NCBI RefSeq assembly: GCF_014203665.1
Contig: NZ_JACHJN010000001.1
Coordinates: forward strand, 620,001 to 684,000
Reading direction: 5' to 3'
DNA: 64,000 nucleotides
Source of the DNA: Saccharothrix tamanrassetensis
GTDB lineage: Bacteria; Actinomycetota; Actinomycetes; Mycobacteriales; Pseudonocardiaceae
Position 1 is the stretch's first letter; the number at the start of each line of letters is the position of its first letter. The translations under genes and the position numbers were made by a program. This document shows positions 9,414-18,794 of the stretch, piece after piece. The notes beneath the pieces are model-generated. The model was not told the origin of the DNA and searched no databases. It saw nothing but the letters and a program-made list of their open reading frames with translations.

Positions 9414-11141
9414 ATGCACAGCACCATGTTCGCCATGCCGCTCACCATCGCCCGCATCCTGCGGCACGGGTCCACGATCCACGGTTCGTCCACTGTGGGC
9501 ACTTGGAACGGGGACGGTTTCGACCGCCTCACGTATGCGGAGGTGGGTGAACGCGCTGCCCGCCTGGCGCACGCGCTCCGCACCCGGCTGGGAGTGGACG
9601 TGGGCACCCGACCGCAGGACAGACAGGGCGTCGTCGGCACCTTCATGTGGAACAACGCCCGCCACTTGGAGCTGTGCCTGGCGGTTCCCGCCATGGGGGC
9701 CGTCGCGCACCCCGTCAACCTGCGCATGACGGACGCGCAGATCGCCTACACCGTCCGGCACTCCGGCGACGAGGTGCTCGTCGTGGACGCGGTCCTGATC
9801 GACGTCCTCGCCCCCGTCCTGCCCCTGTTGCCGTCCACCCTGCGGCACATCGTGGTCGCCGGTCCCGGCGACCGAGGCCCGCTCGCCGGGTTCGCCGGCG
9901 AGGTGCACGACTACGAGGAGCTGATCGCCGACTCGCCGAGCGACTACCCCTGGGAGGAGGAACTGGACGAGCACACCGCCGCGGTGATCTGCTACACGTC
10001 CGGGACCACCGGGCACCCCAAGGGCATCGTCTACAGCCACCGGTCGATCTACCTGCACTGCCTGCAGGGCGCGGCGCCGAACCGCTACGACCTCACCCTC
10101 CGCGAGACCGCCTTCCCCATCGGGCCCATGTTCCACGTCAACGGCTGGGGCATCCCCCACGCCGCGTTCGCCACCGGCGCCGACCTGCTGCTGACCGACC
10201 GGCACTCCAAGCCCGCTTCGCTCGCCCGCATCATCGAGGCGGGACGACCGGGGGTCGCGGCTGCGGTCCCCACCGTCTGGACGGGCCTGCTGGACGAGCT
10301 GGACGCCCGCCCCCGTGACACGTCGAGCCTGCGCCGGGGACTGGTGGGCGGGTCCGCGTGCCCGCCCGGCCTGATCGCCGCCTACCGGGAACGCCACGGC
10401 GTCGAACTGCTCCACGCCTGGGGGATGGCCGAGACCTCGTCGCTGGTGACCACGGCGCTGCCTCCTCGGGGGGTGGACGCCGAGCAGGAGTGGGCCCACC
10501 GCGTCAGCCAGGGCCAGTTCCCGGTGTCGGTCAGGTTCCGCGTCGTGGGGCCGGACGGGGCCGTCGTGCCGAACGACGGGGTGAGCACCGGTGAGCTCCA
10601 GCTCCGGGGGCCCTGCGTGACCGCCGCCTACCACGGCGGTGTCGACGCTCCTCCGCACCGGCCGGCGGAGCACTTCACCGCCGACGGCTGGCTGAGGACC
10701 GGCGACATCGGCAACGTCTCCCCGGACGGCTTCCTGACGCTCACCGACCGGGCGAAGGACGTCATCAAGTCCGGCGGCGAGTTCATCTCCAGCGTGGCGC
10801 TGGAGAACGCCCTGACCGAGCACCCGGCCGTGGTCGAGGCGGCCGTGGTCGCCGTGTCCGACGACCACTGGGGCGAGCGGCCCCTGGCCGCGGTGTCGCT
10901 GCGGGCCGGCAGCCGGGTCGACTTCGAGGACCTGCGCGACTTCCTGCGCCTGCACCTCGCCTCGTGGATGGTGCCCGAGCGGTGGGCGGTCGTGGGCCGG
11001 GTGCCGAAGACGTCGGTGGGCAAGCACGACAAGCGGCGCATCCGGGACGAGTACGCGCGAGGTCTGCTCGACGTCGTTCACCTGGGCGGACGGCCAGGCG
11101 GCGGGGCCGCGGCCGGGCAGGCGGGGCCGGCCGGCGGGTGA
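9414..11141 (+). CDS. AMP-dependent acyl-CoA synthetase (fatty-acid CoA ligase type)
   Basis: A 575-residue adenylate-forming enzyme that activates a carboxylic acid with ATP and joins it to CoA. The phosphate-binding loop YTSGTTGHPKG is at about 194-204. The substrate-pocket and adenine motifs LLHAWGMAETS and TGDIG are present, as are the hinge LTDRAKDVIKSGGE and the catalytic lysine in VPKTSVGKHDKRR. The length fits medium/long-chain fatty-acid CoA ligases. The ATG has GGAGG 6 nt upstream. The last 25 or so residues are glycine/alanine-rich and overlap a transposase remnant on the other strand, so the native C-terminus may have been altered by an insertion. It could supply acyl-CoA to the divergent PHA synthase. 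Confidence 0.9.
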   Translation: MHSTMFAMPLTIARILRHGSTIHGSSTVGTWNGDGFDRLTYAEVGERAARLAHALRTRLGVDVGTRPQDRQGVVGTFMWNNARHLELCLAVPAMGAVAHPVNLRMTDAQIAYTVRHSGDEVLVVDAVLIDVLAPVLPLLPSTLRHIVVAGPGDRGPLAGFAGEVHDYEELIADSPSDYPWEEELDEHTAAVICYTSGTTGHPKGIVYSHRSIYLHCLQGAAPNRYDLTLRETAFPIGPMFHVNGWGIPHAAFATGADLLLTDRHSKPASLARIIEAGRPGVAAAVPTVWTGLLDELDARPRDTSSLRRGLVGGSACPPGLIAAYRERHGVELLHAWGMAETSSLVTTALPPRGVDAEQEWAHRVSQGQFPVSVRFRVVGPDGAVVPNDGVSTGELQLRGPCVTAAYHGGVDAPPHRPAEHFTADGWLRTGDIGNVSPDGFLTLTDRAKDVIKSGGEFISSVALENALTEHPAVVEAAVVAVSDDHWGERPLAAVSLRAGSRVDFEDLRDFLRLHLASWMVPERWAVVGRVPKTSVGKHDKRRIRDEYARGLLDVVHLGGRPGGGAAAGQAGPAGG

Positions 11142-11527
11142 GGTCGCGCAGGGCCCGCCGCGTCCGGGCCGTCGCGCCGGCTCGCGTTCCGGGAGCGGGC
11201 GGCATCGACGATCGCCACCGCCCACTCCCGGTCGTCGCCGAGGTCGGGGTTCTCCCGCAGCGCCCGCCGGAGCCGCTCCCACACCCCCGCCTCGGTCCAG
11301 GCCAGGAAGCGGCGGTGCGCCGTCGCCGGGGAGACGCCGAAGGCGGGCGGCAGGCGGCGCCAGGCGCAGCCGCCGGTCAGCACGAACACCACCGCGGTGA
11401 AGACGTCGCGGCCGTCGCGTGGGGCGGTGCCGCCGCCCTGTGGTCGTGGACCGAATCCGGGCAGCAGGGACGCAACGGTCCTCCACAGTGGATCGGGGAC
11501 CAGGCGTCGGGACAGGTTGTCTCCCAT
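11078..11527 (-). mobile_element. IS5-family transposase remnant (N-terminal domain only)
   Basis: A frame starting at ATG 11527 encodes MGDNLSRRLVPDPLWRTVASLLP and continues with AWRRLPPAFGVSPATAHRRF. This is the helix-turn-helix N-terminal domain (DUF4096 type) of IS5-family transposases. Similarity ends near AVAIVDAARSRNASRRDGPDAAG, where the catalytic DDE domain should begin; instead the frame becomes proline/alanine-rich and stops. The rest of the transposase and any terminal repeats are absent. The remnant overlaps the 3' end of the acyl-CoA ligase and separates it from the decarboxylase gene. Confidence 0.7.
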
Positions 11528-11760
11528 GACGACCAGCGTGGCACCCGACGGGGTTTCGGCAAGGCGGTCCGGGATCGCGACCGTCCGGCTGCCGCCTCCG
11601 GCGAGCAGTCGCGCACCACCGGCGGTCCGCGCGCCCCCGATGCCGTCCGGCACGCCTGTCGGTGACCTGCGGTCCGCGGCCAGGGTGGGTCGACCCCGCG
11701 CCAAGTCCCCGGGAGCACCGCAGTGCCGCGGATTTCCACGCCGAGAGAGGAAGGCACGAC

Positions 11761-13500
11761 ATGACAGCCAGTCGATCGGACACGAACGCCACGGTGATGG
11801 ACCACCTCCTGGACCGCCTGAACGCCTTGGGAGTGCGGCACCTGTTCGGTGTGCCGGGGGACTACAACCTCAAGGTGCTCGACCGCGTGGTCGCCCACCC
11901 GCGAGTGGAGTGGGTCGGGACGGCGAGCGAACTCGGTGCCGCGTACGCCGCCGACGGCTACGGGCGCACGAACGGTTTCGGCGCGTTGCTGACCACGTTC
12001 GGGGTGGGCGAGTTGAGCGCGATCAACGGCGTGGCGGGCAGCTACGCCGAACACGTCCCGCTGCTCCACATCGCCGTCGGGCCCACCAGCGCCACCGAGG
12101 AGGCCGGCAGCCTGGTCCACCACACGATGGGGGACGGGGACTTCGACCGGTTCGCCCGTGCGCACCGGCACGTGGTGTGCGCGGACGCCGTGCTGCGGCC
12201 CGACGACGCCCTGTCCGAGATCGACCGGGTGTTGACGACCTGCCTGCGGGAGAGCCGGCCCGGCTACCTGCGGGTGCCGCGCGACGTCGCCCTGGGACCC
12301 GCCGCGCCGCATCCGCCGCTGGACCTGCCGGACCGGCAGGCCGATGCGGACAGCGTGGAGGCGTTCCGCGGCGCGGCCAGGGAGCGGCTCGCCGCGGCGG
12401 GCAGCGTCGCGGTCCTGGCCGACTTCCTGGTGGACCGGTTCCACGCCCGCGCCGAACTGGCCGCCCTGGTGGCGGCGGGCTCCTTGCCGCACGCGACCCT
12501 GACCGCCGGCAAGACCGTGGTGGACGAGCGCGATCCGGCGTTCCTCGGGGTGTACGCGGGCGCCATGAGCGAGGCGGGCGTCCGCGCCGCCATCGACCAG
12601 GCCGATTTGCTGATCCTGGCGGGTGTGGTGCTCGCCGACATGGCCACCGGCAAGTTCACGCACGAGTTCGACCCCGACGAGGCCATCGACCTGGGACCGA
12701 CGACCGCCAGGGTGGACGGCGTCGCCTTCCCCGACGTCCCGTTGGCCACCGCGTTGGCGGTGCTGACCGAACTGGTCGAAGAACGTCCCCCGGCCCCCAC
12801 GCCCCCCGCCGGGTCCGCGCACCACCAACCGGCCTCGCCGGCGCGCCTCGCCAACGTGCTCAAGGAGTCCGCCACCGCCCTCGGCCGGAAGCTGTGCGGG
12901 TCGCAGCTCCCGCTGACCCAGTCCTACCTGTGGAAGGCGGTGGGTTCGGCCCTGCGGCCGGATCACACCGTGTACGCCGACAACGGCACCGCGATGCTCG
13001 GCATCGCGGACCGCCGCTTCCCCAGCGGCGCCCGGTTCGTCGCGCAGCCGATGTGGAGCTCCATCGGCTACTGCATCCCCGCGCTCCTCGGAGGACAGCT
13101 CGCCGACCCCTCCCGGCGGGGGCTGCTGCTCATCGGCGACGGTGCGGCCCAACTCACCGTGCAGGAGCTGGGCGTCATCGGTCACCACCGCCTCACGCCC
13201 ATCGTCCTCCTGGTGAACAACGACGGCTACACCATCGAGCGGGTCACGCACGGCCTCCACGCCGTCTACAACGACATAGTGCAATGGCGCTGGGCCGACC
13301 TGCCGGCAGCCCTCGGCGTGCGGCGTCCACTCGTGCTGTCCGCCCGCAGGCCCGCCGAGCTGGACAGCGCGCTCGCCCGCGCCGTCGACACCACCGACCG
13401 GTTCGTCCTCATCGAGGTGTTCCTCCACAAGGAGGACGTGCCGCCGGCGCTCAAGCGCATGGTCGCGAACCGGCCCGACCGGGCGAAGTGGGTGGCGTGA
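11761..13500 (+). CDS. ThDP-dependent 2-ketoacid decarboxylase (pyruvate/indolepyruvate decarboxylase family)
   Basis: A 579-residue enzyme with the three-domain thiamine-diphosphate fold. The catalytic glutamate is E57 in TASELGAAYAADGYGR, and the adjacent histidines diagnostic of the pyruvate/indolepyruvate/ketoisovalerate decarboxylase subfamily are H120-H121 (LVHHTMG). The ThDP/Mg motif begins GDGAAQLTVQELG and ends NNDGYTIE. The reaction is a 2-keto acid to an aldehyde plus CO2. The ATG follows GAGAGGAAGG with good spacing. With the leucine-type dehydrogenase nearby, an Ehrlich-type route (amino acid, keto acid, aldehyde) is plausible. Substrate preference (branched-chain, phenylpyruvate or indolepyruvate) cannot be read from sequence. 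Confidence 0.9.
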   Translation: MTASRSDTNATVMDHLLDRLNALGVRHLFGVPGDYNLKVLDRVVAHPRVEWVGTASELGAAYAADGYGRTNGFGALLTTFGVGELSAINGVAGSYAEHVPLLHIAVGPTSATEEAGSLVHHTMGDGDFDRFARAHRHVVCADAVLRPDDALSEIDRVLTTCLRESRPGYLRVPRDVALGPAAPHPPLDLPDRQADADSVEAFRGAARERLAAAGSVAVLADFLVDRFHARAELAALVAAGSLPHATLTAGKTVVDERDPAFLGVYAGAMSEAGVRAAIDQADLLILAGVVLADMATGKFTHEFDPDEAIDLGPTTARVDGVAFPDVPLATALAVLTELVEERPPAPTPPAGSAHHQPASPARLANVLKESATALGRKLCGSQLPLTQSYLWKAVGSALRPDHTVYADNGTAMLGIADRRFPSGARFVAQPMWSSIGYCIPALLGGQLADPSRRGLLLIGDGAAQLTVQELGVIGHHRLTPIVLLVNNDGYTIERVTHGLHAVYNDIVQWRWADLPAALGVRRPLVLSARRPAELDSALARAVDTTDRFVLIEVFLHKEDVPPALKRMVANRPDRAKWVA

Positions 13501-13569
13501 GTCGAGCGTTCGCGTGAGGCGGGTCGGACCGCGGGCCGGCGCCCGACCCGGCTCACGCGCGTTGGCGGT

Positions 13570-14946
13570 TCAGTGCCGCTCCGGCCCGACGACGAGTTCG
13601 CGGGCTTCCTCCCGTCGGCCGAGCGCTTCCAGCCGAACGCGGAAGTCCTCCAGGTCGCTGGTGCACTGCGCGGAGTACAGCCCCCGGAGCACCTGCGTGG
13701 CCTGCACCGCGGTGCAATGGCTCTGGTCGACGTCCCCCGCCCGCAACTGCGCCGAGGCCAGGAGCAGCAGTCTGAGCCCACGGCGCCGCGACCGGCCCGG
13801 ATGACAGCCCAGGAGGGCTTCCTCCGAGCACCGCACGGCGGTCGCGGGCTGGTCGAGGTCCCTGGCGCAACGGGCCAGTTCCTCCGCCAGGTAGGCCCGG
13901 TCGACGTGGGCGACCCAGTCCGGTTCCCGGTCCGGATCGCCGTGCTCCAACGCGTCGATCGCCTTGTCCGCGGCCCGCTCGCAGGCACGCGCGTCGCCCA
14001 GCATGGCATGGCCGCGCGCCTCGGCCGCGTGGCAGACGGCCTGCACCGCCGGGGTGCTCCGCCCCCGTGACCCTTCCTGTGCCACGCGGGCCAGCTGGAC
14101 GGCTTCGCGCGGGGTGTCCAGTTTCAGGGCCACCCGGCTCATGCCGGACGCCAGCACGTACCCGCCCATCCCCCGGTCGCCCGCCGCCTGGGTCAGGCGC
14201 AGCGCCTGGATGTAGTAGCGCTGCGCGAGACCGGGCTGCCCGGTGTCGATCGCCATGTACCCGGCGAGTTCGGTCAGGCGCGCCGCCGCACCGAGCAGCT
14301 GCCGCCCGGTGGACTCGCCGTAGGAGTCCGCGAGCAGCCGGGAGACGACGCTGTCGAGGTAGTGGACGACCACGGGCCGGATGCGGGTGCTGCCGAAGCG
14401 GTGGTCGAGGTCGACGAACGCCGCGGTCGTCGCCCGCACCACCGCGATGTCGGCCCTGTCCACCGCGGCCGGTCCGTGACCGCCGACGACGGCGTCCGGG
14501 TCGGCGATCAGCCAGTCGCGGCTGGGCCCCACCAGCACGGAGGTCGGCAGCTTCTCCCCGGTCGGCGAGCCGGCGCGGTTGGCGTCGCTGTGCCACAGCG
14601 CCGACACCTGGCGCAGGGCACTCGTCAGGATCGGCTCGAACCGCAGCCCGACGGTGGGCGTGGCGCCCGGGCGCGGTGTCATGCCGATCTCGTCGATGGT
14701 CACCACGCGGCCCAGCTTGTGCCCCAGCGCCTGGGCGATGATCGCGGGCGCCCGGCCGCGCGGCTGCTGCCCCTTCAGCCAGCGGGCCACCGACGTCTTG
14801 TCGTAGCACAGGTCCAATCCCTGCTCGGCACCGCAGACGTTGACCCGACGGGCAAGTCCGGTGTTGGAGCACCCGGCTTCCTCCATGACCGCACGCAGCC
14901 GGTCGTTCGCCTTGCGACCGGCGGGCAGTCGTACGCCCATAGTCAT
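13570..14946 (-). CDS. NsdA-like regulator (HTH plus TPR-like repeats)
   Basis: A 458-residue protein. The N-terminal 70 residues (RLRAVMEEAGCSNTGLARRV, then YDKTSVARWLKGQQPRG) match the helix-turn-helix region of the actinobacterial family that includes Streptomyces NsdA, a negative regulator of differentiation and antibiotic production. The remainder is alpha-helical with TPR-like repeats (LGAAARLTELAGYMAIDTGQ and similar blocks), as in that family, and has no enzyme motif. The ATG at 14946 is preceded by AAGGAG at ideal distance; a second ATG two codons on is less likely. It is convergent with the decarboxylase. Its target is unknown; a developmental or metabolic regulatory role is likely. 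Confidence 0.8.
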   Translation of the reverse strand: MTMGVRLPAGRKANDRLRAVMEEAGCSNTGLARRVNVCGAEQGLDLCYDKTSVARWLKGQQPRGRAPAIIAQALGHKLGRVVTIDEIGMTPRPGATPTVGLRFEPILTSALRQVSALWHSDANRAGSPTGEKLPTSVLVGPSRDWLIADPDAVVGGHGPAAVDRADIAVVRATTAAFVDLDHRFGSTRIRPVVVHYLDSVVSRLLADSYGESTGRQLLGAAARLTELAGYMAIDTGQPGLAQRYYIQALRLTQAAGDRGMGGYVLASGMSRVALKLDTPREAVQLARVAQEGSRGRSTPAVQAVCHAAEARGHAMLGDARACERAADKAIDALEHGDPDREPDWVAHVDRAYLAEELARCARDLDQPATAVRCSEEALLGCHPGRSRRRGLRLLLLASAQLRAGDVDQSHCTAVQATQVLRGLYSAQCTSDLEDFRVRLEALGRREEARELVVGPERH

Positions 14947-16082
14947 CTCGTCTCCTTAGCATCCAGTGGGCGACCTGGCACTTGCCGCCGGCGGAGTCCT
15001 GGTGATGCGCCCTCCGGGCGTGTCCGGCACGGAGCCGTGGGCAACGCTCTTGCGCGGTACGTGCGCCACGCACCCGGAACAGGCACACGGAACCCACATC
15101 GCTGGAGCGGGAAGCACGGCCCCTTCGCCCGGTGGCGAGGCCTCGGCGCGGGGAACGGCTCGACGGGGTCGCCGCCCGACTGGCCCGGGGCGAATGCGGC
15201 GGCGGGTCGACGGTCGAGCGCACACCGCGCATGATCTCGATGCGTTCTGCTCGCACGCGGTCGCCCCATGAATGCGTCCGACCGCCCCGGTCATCAGTGC
15301 GCGGAGAGAATTCCACGTGGAGTCCGGATCCGCACCCGGGCATCGGTGCGCTTATCCGGGATTCTTTTCGGGCTGCCTCTCGACCAGGCCGCGGCGGGGT
15401 ACGAAAGTACTATGGACCTTTTGATCCGGACGGTACCCGGGGCGACCGATCCGAGGTGCGGGTTACCTGCATCGGACGATCTCGGAGCCATCGGGGCCGG
15501 AATCGACACGGTTCTCGCCCATTGCGCAACAGACAGCCGTCCCACCTTGTGCCCGACCCTTTCCCAGACCATTTCTCGGCGCAGCTGCCGGAGATCATTC
15601 CGTCCTGACGAAAGTCATGCTAATCGCAGTTCGGAGGGTGCTGGATATCAGCCGATGGGGTGAAGATGAGCAGCTTCCGGCGATCTCCGCGAAAACAACC
15701 CGTTCGGGCTTACCGATGACAACAAGCCGGTTAGTCCGTCGGGATGACCGGTTCGATCGACCACTACGGACTGCTGTCGGGAGCGACGGCGCGGCACCTT
15801 TCAGTGTGTCCGACCGGCGCGGCCGGGTGTGACGGGTTCCACAGACCCGAATTCCACTCCCCCGATACCCGCACACCCGTGGACGACCCCGTGCGCAGGC
15901 GTGCACACCACACCACGAACGCGCTCCCGACAACACTCGGTACGCCTGCCGACAACACGGGGTCCGCACTTACCGTCTGACTCGGAATAAGCCCGTCGGC
16001 GCGGAACAGTCCGCAGTGGCACTCAGGCACCCCTACCTCGCGGCCCGCGGCTCCCCGCTCAGCCGGAAGACAGGAGAACCCG
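14947..16082. other. Long intergenic region with lower-GC core
   Basis: 1136 bp between divergent genes, the largest gap in the window. Short open frames occur on both strands but none has both a good ribosome site and plausible composition. One starting at 15412 (83 codons) lacks a Shine-Dalgarno and shows no family features. The 15590-15760 part is visibly less GC-rich than the flanks. A small inverted repeat GTAC-GAAA-GTAC lies at 15399-15410 and runs into TACTAT, which could be a -10. AGGAGAA precedes the hydrolase ATG at the right end. Long regulatory leaders or a small RNA are possible but not demonstrable here. Confidence 0.5.
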
Positions 16083-17009
16083 ATGACCACTCCCGCCGCA
16101 GAGCGGACAACGGCAGTGGAAGAACACTGGACCCGCGTGGACGGCACGGAGACCCGCTACCTGGCCGCCGGCGACGGGCACCCCGTCCTGCTGATCCACG
16201 GTGAGGGCAGTGTCGCCGAGCAGTGGTACGACATCCTGCGAGGCCTCGCGGGCAGTTACCGGGTCATCGCCGTGGACCTGCCGGGCTACGGCTACACCAA
16301 GCCGATACCCGACGGCTCCGTCCCCGCGCTGGCCTCCTTCGTGGGGCGGTTCGTCCGCGCTCTCGGCCTCGAACGCCCCGTGCTCATCGGACACTCGCTG
16401 GGCGGCGCGGTGGCCGTGCACGCGGCTCTGGCGCGGCCCAACCGGGTGCCGGCCCTGGTACTCGTCAGCTCCGCGGGCATGGGCCGCGCGATCAGCCCGG
16501 CCTACATCATCCAAGCCGTAACCCCGTTGGGTGACTTGACGCGGTTCCTGGTGCCGGTGCTCCCCTTCGGCCCCCAACTGCTGGTCGCCTCGACGGCGTT
16601 GACGGGGTCCTGCCGGCCTTGGCGCATCTCCGCGCCGTGGTGGTCCAGCCAGGCGCACGCGGCCTCCACGCCGGTGGCGCTGGAGACCGCCCTGCGCTCG
16701 CAGCGCTCCTCGGTCGGGCTCCTGGGGCAGAAGAAGCCGATCCTCGGCCGGTTGCCGGAACTGCCGATGCCGACCCTGGTCGCGTGGGGGCTGCGGGACC
16801 GGCAGGTGCCCTTCTGGCAGGGCATCGCCGCCCGGCGCAGACTGCGCCGGGGACGACTGGCGCTGGTCCCGTGCAGCAGCCACCTGCTGCCGCTGGAGGC
16901 TCCCGAAGACCTCCTCAAGGCCGTCCGCCCCTTCCTCGCCGACCTGGACCTCGCGCACGACCCGAGCGACCAGGACCACGGCCCGACCGACCGGGGAGAC
17001 CTGTCATGA
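16083..17009 (+). CDS. Alpha/beta-fold hydrolase
   Basis: A 308-residue alpha/beta hydrolase. The oxyanion motif is LLIHGEG; the nucleophile elbow GHSLGG has its serine near residue 102; the acid is in WGLRDRQVPF and the histidine in CSSHLLPLE. This pattern matches esterases and meta-cleavage-product hydrolases of the same fold. The ATG is preceded by AGGAGAACCC. The stop overlaps the start of the next gene (ATGA), so the hydrolase and flavoprotein are made together and probably act in one pathway. In steroid and aromatic degradation, such hydrolases cleave C-C bonds after ring opening; that role here is only a possibility. Confidence 0.88.
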   Translation: MTTPAAERTTAVEEHWTRVDGTETRYLAAGDGHPVLLIHGEGSVAEQWYDILRGLAGSYRVIAVDLPGYGYTKPIPDGSVPALASFVGRFVRALGLERPVLIGHSLGGAVAVHAALARPNRVPALVLVSSAGMGRAISPAYIIQAVTPLGDLTRFLVPVLPFGPQLLVASTALTGSCRPWRISAPWWSSQAHAASTPVALETALRSQRSSVGLLGQKKPILGRLPELPMPTLVAWGLRDRQVPFWQGIAARRRLRRGRLALVPCSSHLLPLEAPEDLLKAVRPFLADLDLAHDPSDQDHGPTDRGDLS

Positions 17010-18667
17010 GCGACGACGCGGACGTCATCGTCGTGGGCGCGGGGCTGGCGGGGCTCGTCGCGACCTTCGAACTGGCCAAGGCCGGGCGGCGGGTGGTCGT
17101 CGTCGAGCAGGAGAACGAAGCCAACCTCGGCGGCCAGGCCCACTGGTCGCAGGGCGGTCTGCTGCTGGTCGACAGTCCCGAGCAGCGGCGGCTGCGGATC
17201 AAGGACTCGCCCGAGTCGGCGCTGTCGGACTGGCTGGACTCGGCGCGGTTCGACCGCGACCGCGAAGACCGCTGGGCCCGCGCGTGGGCCGAGGCGTACG
17301 TGCACTTCGCCGCCGACGACAAGCGCGGCTACCTGCACCGGCTCGGGCTGCGCCTGATGCCCAACGTGGGCTGGCCCGAACGCGGCTTGGGCACCGCGAC
17401 CGGACCCGGCAACTCGGTGCCCCGGTTCCACTACACCTGGGGCGCCGGACCCGAGGTCGTGCGGATCTTCCGGGAACCCGTGCTCGAAGCCGCGGACCGC
17501 GGGCTGGTGACCTTCAAGCACCGGCACCGGGTCGACGAGATCGTCGTCGAGGGCGGGGCGGCGGTCGGCGTGCGCGGCGCGGTGCTGGAACCGTCGGACG
17601 AACCACGCGGCGTGCCCTCCTCACGGACGGAGGTCGGCGCGTTCGACCTGCGGGCGCAGGCGGTCCTCGTCGCCGCGGGCGGCATGGGCGGCAACCACGA
17701 CCTGGTGCGCGCCCACTGGCCGACCGACCGGCTCGGTCCTTATCCGGAGTCGATCCTCACCGGGGTGCCGGCGCACGTGGACGGGCGGATGCTGGGGATC
17801 ACCGAGAACGCCGGCGGCTCGGTGGTCAACCTGGACCGCATGTGGCACTACTCCGAGGGCTTGCGGAACCACAGCCCGGTCTGGCCGCGCCACACGGTGC
17901 ACTTCCTGCCCGGCCCGTCGGCGCTGTGGCTCGACGCCACGGGGCGGCGGCTGCCGCCACCGCTGTACCCCGGCCACTCCGCCCTCGAGTCGCTGCGGCA
18001 CGTGGTGCTGAGCGGCCACTCCCACTCGTGGCTCATCATGTCCCAATCGGTGCTGGACAAGGAGTTCGACCTGGCGGGTTCCGACCAGAACCCCGACGTG
18101 ACCGGCAAGAACTGCGCGCTGTTGGCGCTGCGGGTGAAGAAGAGCTTGACCAAGCCGGTGCGGGACTTCATCGAACACGGTGAGGACATCGTGGTCCGCC
18201 GAACCCTACCCGCTCTCGTGGACGCCATGAACGCGATCACCCCCGAAGCGCCGCTGGACTTCGCGCGCGTGGCGTACGAGACCGCGGCGCGTGACCGCCA
18301 GGTCCTCAACGCCTACTCCAAGGACTTCCAGTTGATGTCCCTGCACAACGCGCGCCAGTACACAGTGGAGCGGTTGATGCGCACCGCCCGTCCACATCGC
18401 CTGCTCGACCCGGTCCACGGACCCCTGTACGGAATTCGCATGAACCTGTTCACCCGCAAGACCTTGGGCGGGGTGCAGACCACTCTCGACTCGCAGGTGG
18501 TCCGACCGGACGGACGGGCCTTCGACGGCCTGTACGCGGCCGGCGAAGCGGCCGGGTTCGGTGGTGGCGGGGTGCACGGTTACCACGCGCTGGAAGGCAG
18601 CTTCCTCGGCGGCTGCATCTTCTCCGGCCGGTCCGCGGGCCGCGCGATCGACCAGGGCCTCGCGTGA
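17006..18667 (+). CDS. FAD-dependent dehydrogenase (3-ketosteroid Delta1-dehydrogenase-like)
   Basis: A 553-residue flavoprotein of the succinate-dehydrogenase/fumarate-reductase flavoprotein superfamily. It has an N-terminal dinucleotide-binding motif VVGAGLAGLVATFELAKAG and an FAD-contact region ANLGGQAHWSQGG. A C-terminal motif reads GLYAAGEAAGFGGGGVHGYHALEGS, closing with GGCIFSGRSAGR. Length and motifs fit the group annotated as FAD-binding dehydrogenases related to 3-ketosteroid Delta1-dehydrogenase. The reaction is probably oxidation or reduction of a C-C bond next to a carbonyl. The start overlaps the hydrolase stop by 4 bp. The true substrate is unknown, and no other steroid-degradation genes lie in the window. 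Confidence 0.85.
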   Translation: MSDDADVIVVGAGLAGLVATFELAKAGRRVVVVEQENEANLGGQAHWSQGGLLLVDSPEQRRLRIKDSPESALSDWLDSARFDRDREDRWARAWAEAYVHFAADDKRGYLHRLGLRLMPNVGWPERGLGTATGPGNSVPRFHYTWGAGPEVVRIFREPVLEAADRGLVTFKHRHRVDEIVVEGGAAVGVRGAVLEPSDEPRGVPSSRTEVGAFDLRAQAVLVAAGGMGGNHDLVRAHWPTDRLGPYPESILTGVPAHVDGRMLGITENAGGSVVNLDRMWHYSEGLRNHSPVWPRHTVHFLPGPSALWLDATGRRLPPPLYPGHSALESLRHVVLSGHSHSWLIMSQSVLDKEFDLAGSDQNPDVTGKNCALLALRVKKSLTKPVRDFIEHGEDIVVRRTLPALVDAMNAITPEAPLDFARVAYETAARDRQVLNAYSKDFQLMSLHNARQYTVERLMRTARPHRLLDPVHGPLYGIRMNLFTRKTLGGVQTTLDSQVVRPDGRAFDGLYAAGEAAGFGGGGVHGYHALEGSFLGGCIFSGRSAGRAIDQGLA

Positions 18668-18725
18668 ACCCGACGCGCCGCTCGACCGCGCTCCGACACG
18701 GCTGCCGAGCGCTCGGCCGGGTTCT

Positions 18726-18790
18726 GCTCCCGCGTCCTGTTCACGCCGCCTGTTCACGCCGCCTGTTCCCGCTGTCCGTTCCCGCGTCCG
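18726..18790. repeat. Five 13-bp imperfect tandem repeats between convergent genes
   Basis: Successive 13-bp units start at 18726, 18739, 18752, 18765 and 18778. Units 2 and 3 are identical (GTTCACGCCGCCT); the others read GCTCCCGCGTCCT, GTTCCCGCTGTCC and GTTCCCGCGTCCG. The array ends 4 bp before the stop codon of the deacetylase. The rest of the 127-bp gap shows no clear terminator hairpin. Repeat slippage is the simplest origin. Confidence 0.7.
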
Positions 18791-18794
18791 GGTG

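Noticed and set aside
15268-15663. A 131-codon frame in the long gap
   Set aside because: No ribosome site, no recognisable family, and composition unlike neighbouring proteins.
17006-18667. Steroid degradation cluster
   Set aside because: The flavoprotein resembles ketosteroid dehydrogenases, but no other steroid ring-degradation genes are present. One gene is not enough for the pathway call.
18726-18790. CRISPR array
   Set aside because: The repeats are 13 bp, contiguous, imperfect and without spacers; no cas genes are nearby. The same applies to the arrays at 30575 and 51303.
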